Shown here one piece after another: positions 59,843 to 64,000 of a DNA stretch of 64,000 nucleotides. The number at the start of each line of letters is the position of its first letter. The first letter of the stretch is position 1. The notes below the pieces were generated by a model that had not been told where the DNA came from, searched no databases, and worked only from the letters and a program-made list of their open reading frames with translations. Source of the stretch: Streptomyces sp. DH-12 (GTDB lineage: Bacteria; Actinomycetota; Actinomycetes; Streptomycetales; Streptomycetaceae); assembly GCF_002899455.1 (NCBI RefSeq), contig NZ_PPFB01000001.1, positions 3,316,501-3,380,500 on the forward strand, given 5' to 3'. The position numbers were made by a program, and so were the translations under genes.

Positions 59843-59885
59843 TGGGGGTCCCCCCTGGTCGAGCGAAGCCGAGACCTAGGGGGAG
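59843..59885 (+). repeat. Dispersed palindromic element in the nuoA leader
   Basis: TGGGGGTCCCCCCTGGTC, then GAGCGAAGCCGA, then GACCTAGGGGGAGG: imperfect inverted arms around a short inner hairpin. I recall elements of this form as very common between Streptomyces genes. It lies 35-77 bp before the nuoA start, so it is in the transcribed leader. Confidence 0.75.
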
Positions 59886-59954
59886 GTTTGCATCGGGCTC
59901 ACTCGCGCCCCGCACGCCCCTCGAACCACGCCCGCCCCGGCGAAGATCGAGAAC

Positions 59955-59972
59955 ATGTGAAGCAGGTCACAA
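59955..59972. promoter_or_regulatory. Rex/Crp-like operator upstream of nuoA-N
   Basis: A 16-bp palindrome TGTGA-AGCAGG-TCACA (59956-59971). It matches the Rex consensus TGTGAACGCNTTCACA well (both half-sites, 6-bp spacing), and also fits the S. coelicolor Crp pattern GTG-N6-GNCAC. Rex senses NADH/NAD+ and represses respiratory genes in Streptomyces, so Rex control of complex I is the better reading. It lies about 150 bp before the nuoA start. Confidence 0.65.
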
Positions 59973-60482
59973 GCCCAACCGCTCCGCATCTTATGCCTGT
60001 GGGTCTGTGATCTGCGACACGGGGTCTTCCACAAGCTTTGTGATCTCCACCACCTGACGAACGATCATGAAGTCGGATGAGCGGTGATCTTCACACTCCA
60101 AGCGTCCGCGCGATCACCAAAGGTGACATCTTGGCCTGTCGGTGCAGCTCAGAGGGGTCTCGAGGGAAGCGTCTCCATATCAAGACGATTCCTCTGCATG
60201 CAAATTGGCGTTGGACGGCCTGTCTTGATAGAGGCGGCGTTCACACCTCCGAGGGGTCGCGGAACGCGATGTGGACGTGTGCACGCGTTCACGAAGTCCG
60301 GAGCGCCGGATCCGGCCGACGGGCCCGACCCGCCGCCGGCTCGGCCGGACGAGCCGGTGGCCCGGCCGGACAATCGGGGCACTTCCCCCGCGAGGGACAC
60401 CCCAGGAGCCGCGAACCGGACAAGCGGCCCCCGCGCCGCGGTGCGCAGGACCGGTGGACGCCCTGAGAGCCCCGATCGTTCC

Positions 60483-60496
60483 GTGACCTCCGTCAC
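60483..60496. promoter_or_regulatory. Crp-like palindrome before the NlpC/P60 gene
   Basis: GTGAC-CTCC-GTCAC fits the GTG-N6-GNCAC pattern and lies about 240 bp before the hydrolase start. Short GC-rich palindromes arise by chance, so this is weak. Confidence 0.3.
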
Positions 60497-60735
60497 ACTT
60501 CTGAGAGGCCCTCAGGAGCGGGGCTTGGCCAACCACCCCAACCAGTGGTAAGCGAGGAGCAATTCGGGCGTAACGATGAAAGTACGTGATCACGGCCCGG
60601 TCACGACCGCCCGCAATGTCCGTTGTGGCGTCAATGGAGAGGGCTGTGCGGGGGATTTGGGCGCCGGATTGAACAACTGTGGCGCAGCCCACGTTTCTTG
60701 AAGATATGAAGCAGCCCCTGGTACCGGTTGTTCCC

Positions 60736-61551
60736 ATGTCCCACACCGCTCACATACGCAGCCACCGGAAGCCCCGCCGCACCGCGACCTCCACGATCGC
60801 AGTGCGGGCCGGAGTTGCCGGTGGCGTCCTCAGCACCCTGGCAGTGGCCGGGGCGTCCGGCTCGGCCAACGCCGCCGAGCCGGTGACGCAGACCCTCGAA
60901 CTGCCCACCCTGACGGCCGACCTGGCCGCTCAGGTCGCCCAGTCCGCGGACGCCACCCAGCAGGCGGCCGCCAACTACCAGCTGCGGGCCGAGCGTGACG
61001 CGGCGGCCGCCGAGGCCGCGAAGCAGGCCAAGGCGGACCTGGCCGAGGCCAAGAAGAAGGCCGAGGCGCGGGAGAAGGCGGCCGAGAAGGCCCGCCAGGC
61101 AGCCGCCGAGCGCGCGGCGCGCGACGCCGAGCGCCCCTCGCTCACCACGGAGACCACGACCGTTTCCGCTTCCGCCGCCGTTTCCGCGCCGGCCGGCGGC
61201 AGCGTCGCGACGGTCCTCTCCTTCCTCCACGCTCAGGTGGGCGACGCCTACGTCATGGGCGCCACCGGGCCCAACGCCTGGGACTGCTCCAGCCTGGTGC
61301 AGGCCGCGTTCAAGCAGGTCGGTGTGGACCTGCCGCGCGTCTCCCAGGACCAGTCGATGGTGGGCACCGACATCCCGCTGTCGCAGATCCAGCCCGGCGA
61401 CATCCTGTACTGGGGCGGCAAGGGCTCCGCGTACCACGTGGGTGTGTACATCGGGAACGGCCAGTACCTGGACGCCGCCAACTCCGCGAAGGGCGTCGTC
61501 ATCCAGGACCTCTCCGGCTACCCGGCGTCGGGTGCGGTGCGGGTGCTCTGA
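60736..61551 (+). CDS. Secreted NlpC/P60 peptidoglycan hydrolase
   Basis: A 271-residue exported endopeptidase. The signal peptide is residues ~1-47 (SHRKPRRTATS, then a hydrophobic core ending ANAA). A coiled-coil of Ala/Lys/Glu heptads spans ~75-135 ('KQAKADLAEAKKKAEAREKA'). The NlpC/P60 domain (~155-271) has catalytic Cys in 'GPNAWDCSSLVQAAFKQVG', His in 'GSAYHVGVYIGNGQYLDA' and a third polar residue further on. It should cut peptide stems in the wall. The ATG at 60736 is used; ATG 60706 is possible, and neither has a good ribosome site. No c-di-AMP riboswitch precedes it. Confidence 0.9.
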   Translation: MSHTAHIRSHRKPRRTATSTIAVRAGVAGGVLSTLAVAGASGSANAAEPVTQTLELPTLTADLAAQVAQSADATQQAAANYQLRAERDAAAAEAAKQAKADLAEAKKKAEAREKAAEKARQAAAERAARDAERPSLTTETTTVSASAAVSAPAGGSVATVLSFLHAQVGDAYVMGATGPNAWDCSSLVQAAFKQVGVDLPRVSQDQSMVGTDIPLSQIQPGDILYWGGKGSAYHVGVYIGNGQYLDAANSAKGVVIQDLSGYPASGAVRVL

Positions 61552-61571
61552 CCCGCGCCCCCACGGACGGA

Positions 61572-61602
61572 AGGGCCGCTGCCTCGACGAGGCGGCGGCC
61601 CT
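61572..61602 (+). terminator. Terminator of the NlpC/P60 gene
   Basis: A 14-bp stem (AGGGCCGCTGCCTC with GAGGCGGCGGCCCT, one G-T pair) with a 3-nt loop, 20 bp past the stop. Confidence 0.75.
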
Positions 61603-61774
61603 CCGCGTCTCCCGGCCCCTCCCGGCCTCCCCGCGTCCCCCGGCCCCTCCGGGAGACAAGATCACCGTATTGCCCCGATTTCCCCGCACGCGGCGCGCGC
61701 CGGAAGCGCGCGGGGTGCCGCCGCGGCCCTCACCGCGCCTTGTGACGGGCCCTCACGGGACCCGGAAACGCCAC

Positions 61775-61810
61775 GGGGGCCGGAAGCCGCCGTGGCGGAC
61801 TCCGGCCCCC
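61775..61810 (-). terminator. Terminator of the surface-protein gene
   Basis: Outer arms GGGGGCCGGA (61775-61784) and TCCGGCCCCC (61801-61810) with a further inner inverted repeat (AGCCGCC/GGCGGAC). It follows the minus-strand gene that ends at 61837. Confidence 0.7.
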
Positions 61811-61836
61811 ACAGGGGCGTCACAGCGACGCGTGGG

Positions 61837-63531
61837 TCAGGCGGCCGCCCCGGCGCCGCGGGCGCGACGCCGCTGGAGCGCCACGAGGGCCGCGCCGAGC
61901 CCCAGCGCGAGCAGCGCCGCGCCGCCGAGCAGGCCCACGCCCTGCGCGCCGGTGAGCGCCAGACCACCGTCGGCGTCGTCGCCCGCACCGCCGCCGGACG
62001 CGCCGTCCGCGCCGTCCGAGTCGTCCGTGCCGGTGCCGTCGCCGGAGCCGTCCCCGTCACCGGAGCCGGGTGCGGACGGGGCGTCCGAGGGGTCGCCGGC
62101 CGAGCCGTCCGTGCCGTCGTCGCCCGGCTCGCCGGGGGCGTTCAGCACGATCCACGCGACGTCGTTCGACGGGTCGGAGTCGAAGGGGTTGTCCCAGTCG
62201 GGCAGCGCCACCCGGCCCTTGGCGCCCTCCACGACCCGGTCGACGCGCAGCTCGAACGGGAAGGTCACCCGCGCGTCCTCCAGCATCGGGGTGGCCACCG
62301 AGCAGCGGTGACCGGGCTCGCTGCCGTCGACGGTGACGGTCCGGCACTGCTTCGGCGCCGAGGTGACGGTCGATCCCTCGGGCGCGACCACCGTGAAGGA
62401 GAACGGCTCGCCGCCGGAGCGCAGCGCGCTGATCCAGGCCGGCCCGTTGTTGCGGATCCCGATCTCCGCCGTGACCGTGTCCCCGGCCGCGCCGGACGCC
62501 GAGGCGCCGGTGAGCTCCAGGTCGTAGGTGTTGGTCGTCGGGAGGTCCAGCTCGGCGTACCGGGCGTACTGCGCGGGGTCGGCGTCCCCGGCCGCCCGCC
62601 GCAGCGTCAGGTCCGGTCCGCTGCCCCGCCGGCGCCCCTCGCCCTGGTGCAGCGTCTTCTCCTCGCCCGGCGCCAGGGGCCGGAACGAGTAGGAGAAGAT
62701 GTCGTGCAGCGCGAAGTCCGCGGCCTTCACCCGCACCGGCCGGGACAGGGCGTACGCCGCCCCCGCGTCGAGGGTGTCCGGGAAGGTGCAGAGCACCTCG
62801 GTGTGCTGCCGCAGCAGCGGGCCGGTGTTCACCTCGGCCGACGAGCAGTTGCCGTGGTCGTCCGGGAAGGACAGTCCGCGCGAGCCGTACAGCCGCAGCA
62901 CCGCGCCCTCGGACGGCAGCCCGCCGACGTTCATCACGCCCAGCGGCGGCTCGAAGGTGCCGCCGGCCTTCAGGTCCTCGGGCAGGGGAAGTGCGCGGTT
63001 GAGCAGCTCGGGGCCGCCGACGCGCACGTCGACGGTGAGCGGCGTGAAGTCCAGCCCCTCGCCCTCGCCGGTGACGACGATGCTGCCGGTGTCCCCGGAC
63101 TCGCTGTCGTCGGCGAGGTCGAGCCGGATGCCGCCGACCCGGTTGTACGTCGTCCCCGCGTACAGGTCGTAGCCCGTGCAGACCGCGACCGGGCCGTCGG
63201 CCTCGCAGGGCAGGTCGGCCCGCGCGACGCCCTCCAGCCCGCGGGCGTCGATGCGGATCGTGTAGTCCCCGAGGTGCACCGGCGGGATGTCGCCGTCGCC
63301 CTCGAACTCCTTGCCCGGGACGTCGAGCCGCAGGTCGACCTGCGGCTCGGTGGGATCGCCGTTGTCCGAGTGGAGGGACAGGTCCACCCGGTCCTCGCCC
63401 GTGATCACCACCGGGAGGGGGGCGTCGGCCGCGTGGGCCGCGCCCTGGACCCCTGCGGCGGCCAGCGCCGCGGCCCCCACCGCTCCCAGCGCCGCGAGCC
63501 GCGCGCGCAGCCGTCTCGCCTGCTGTGTCAT
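61837..63531 (-). CDS. Sortase-anchored (LAxTG-type) cell-surface protein
   Basis: A 564-residue exported protein. The signal peptide is residues 1-~35 (RRLRARLAALG...AHAADA). A beta-rich body includes two CARDB/DUF11-like stretches, one being 'AGDTVTAEIGIRNNGPAWIS'. A Gly/Asp/Ser-rich wall-spanning linker (about 470-520) precedes the sorting signal 'LALTGAQGVGLLGG', a hydrophobic helix and a basic tail 'QRRRARG'. LAxTG signals are recognised by class E sortases, as for the chaplins of S. coelicolor. The binding function is unknown. The ATG at 63531. Confidence 0.88.
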   Translation of the reverse strand: MTQQARRLRARLAALGAVGAAALAAAGVQGAAHAADAPLPVVITGEDRVDLSLHSDNGDPTEPQVDLRLDVPGKEFEGDGDIPPVHLGDYTIRIDARGLEGVARADLPCEADGPVAVCTGYDLYAGTTYNRVGGIRLDLADDSESGDTGSIVVTGEGEGLDFTPLTVDVRVGGPELLNRALPLPEDLKAGGTFEPPLGVMNVGGLPSEGAVLRLYGSRGLSFPDDHGNCSSAEVNTGPLLRQHTEVLCTFPDTLDAGAAYALSRPVRVKAADFALHDIFSYSFRPLAPGEEKTLHQGEGRRRGSGPDLTLRRAAGDADPAQYARYAELDLPTTNTYDLELTGASASGAAGDTVTAEIGIRNNGPAWISALRSGGEPFSFTVVAPEGSTVTSAPKQCRTVTVDGSEPGHRCSVATPMLEDARVTFPFELRVDRVVEGAKGRVALPDWDNPFDSDPSNDVAWIVLNAPGEPGDDGTDGSAGDPSDAPSAPGSGDGDGSGDGTGTDDSDGADGASGGGAGDDADGGLALTGAQGVGLLGGAALLALGLGAALVALQRRRARGAGAAA

Positions 63532-63554
63532 GAAAGGCTCTTTCGTCGAACTTC

Positions 63555-63595
63555 GTCGAACGGGACGTGCCCGGCTGGGTCACGTCCCGTTCGAC
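63555..63595 (-). terminator. Long hairpin between the reductase and surface-protein genes
   Basis: A 15-bp perfect stem (GTCGAACGGGACGTG with CACGTCCCGTTCGAC) and an 11-nt loop, 113 bp after the upstream stop and 23 bp before the next start. It could terminate the reductase transcript or be a leader structure of the surface-protein mRNA; there is no T-run. Confidence 0.55.
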
Positions 63596-63707
63596 ACCGC
63601 CCGGAGCCGATCAGTTGCTCACGGATGCGTCACACGACGATCACGATCGGACACCGCGCCCGGAGATGCCGGACATGCCCGCCGACTCCGGTCACCCGCC
63701 CGGTGGT

Positions 63708-64000
63708 TCACGCCTTCGGCGCCACCTTGCTCAGGCCGTTGATGATGCGGTCCATCGCGTCGCCGCCCGTGGGGTCGGTCAGGTTGGCGAGGAGCTTCAG
63801 CGTGAACTTCATCAGCATGGGGTGCGTGAGGCCGCGCTGGGCGGCGATCTGCATGATCTTCGGGTTGCCGATGAGCTTCACGAAGGCGCGGCCGAGCGTG
63901 TAGTAGCCGCCGTAGGTGTCCTTCAGGACGCGGGGGTAGCGCTGGAGGGCGATCTCCCGCTGGGCCGGGGTGGAGCGCGCGTGCGCCTGGACGATGACGT
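63708..64000 (-). CDS. Geranylgeranyl reductase family protein, C-terminal part
   Basis: The gene runs off the right edge; the visible C-terminal ~97 residues read 'LQRYPRVLKDTYGGYYTLGR', 'AFVKLIGNPKIMQIAAQRGL' and 'KFTLKLLANLTDPTGGDAMD', then 'RIINGLSKVAPKA' and TGA. This is the end of the FAD-dependent geranylgeranyl/digeranylgeranylglycerophospholipid reductase family. One actinobacterial branch (MenJ) saturates a double bond in the menaquinone side chain, which fits its position beside the complex I operon. The FAD-binding domain lies outside the window. Confidence 0.85.
   Translation of the reverse strand, partial: VIVQAHARSTPAQREIALQRYPRVLKDTYGGYYTLGRAFVKLIGNPKIMQIAAQRGLTHPMLMKFTLKLLANLTDPTGGDAMDRIINGLSKVAPKA

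Larger units (their letters stand above)
59809..60735. other. Divergent intergenic region, about 930 bp
   Basis: No gene can be supported; a 155-codon frame at 60084-60551 has poor codon bias and a low-complexity product. The region holds the dispersed palindromic repeat, the Rex/Crp-like palindrome, a tight inverted repeat TCACC-AAA-GGTGA (60114-60126) and a Crp-like site (60483-60496). It separates nuoA (minus) from the NlpC/P60 gene (plus). Confidence 0.5.

Noticed and set aside
60084..60551. Possible 155-residue gene before the NlpC/P60 gene
   Set aside because: No codon bias, no domain, Pro/Arg-rich low-complexity product, no clear ribosome site.
60500..60735. A ydaO-type riboswitch before the NlpC/P60 hydrolase
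   Set aside because: None of the conserved blocks (GGGGGACC, GGGGTGAA, GAACCCGACAGCTCACC) is present, unlike at 37428-37577.

Overview
The window is a Streptomyces chromosome segment. It is very GC-rich, nearly every gene shows GC-biased third positions, GTG starts are common, and the gene content is typical of the genus core. From memory, the gene order matches the Streptomyces coelicolor SCO4559-SCO4614 interval read in reverse; I could not check this by alignment. Adjacent genes often overlap by 4 bp (ATGA or GTGA).

Layout. 1-3600: end of an amidohydrolase, an NAD(P)-binding protein, a small Cys-containing protein, a lipoprotein and a small membrane protein. The spacers here are loose and look accessory. 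3616-3697: tRNA-Tyr(GUA). 3934-7624: YajQ, a small GlsB/YeaQ-like membrane protein, an APC permease, and a translationally coupled htpX-yccF pair. 7855-17899 (minus): a ten-gene complex I-like operon in the order A-B-C-H-I-J-K-L-M-N. It is collinear with nuoA-N except that D, E, F and G are absent. 18140-24970 (plus, divergent): two paralogous histidine kinases, one LuxR-type response regulator, then korA-korB (2-oxoacid:ferredoxin oxidoreductase). 25052-35627: FG-GAP secreted protein, NAD(P)-binding reductase, RarD, VOC protein, a TPR protein with a divergent DUF6668-like P-loop protein and amidase, an ABC exporter pair and a LolA-like protein. 35883-43465: polyprenyl diphosphate synthase, a transglycosylase behind a c-di-AMP (ydaO) riboswitch, HAD phosphatase, fumarylacetoacetase, M56 peptidase, RecQ. 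43666-59808 (minus): a complete 14-gene nuoA-N operon for NADH:menaquinone oxidoreductase, with a Rex/Crp-like palindrome upstream. 60736-64000: NlpC/P60 hydrolase, a sortase-E-type surface protein and the end of a geranylgeranyl-reductase-family protein.

How it fits together. The window is dominated by respiration: one full complex I, one 'headless' complex I-like set lacking both the NADH module (E, F, G) and subunit D, a ferredoxin-reducing KorAB, a prenyl synthase and a geranylgeranyl-reductase-family protein that could serve menaquinone formation. The headless operon, the divergent two-component genes and korAB form a contiguous block. It could be a ferredoxin-linked redox module, but that link is inference. 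Other notable items are a five-fold RS-rich repeat tail on NuoC2, a dispersed palindromic element captured inside the nuoB2 reading frame and also present before nuoA, a 14-bp tandem repeat before the response regulator, and the tRNA-Tyr gene that in S. coelicolor/S. lividans is the SLP1 integration site but shows no integrated element here.
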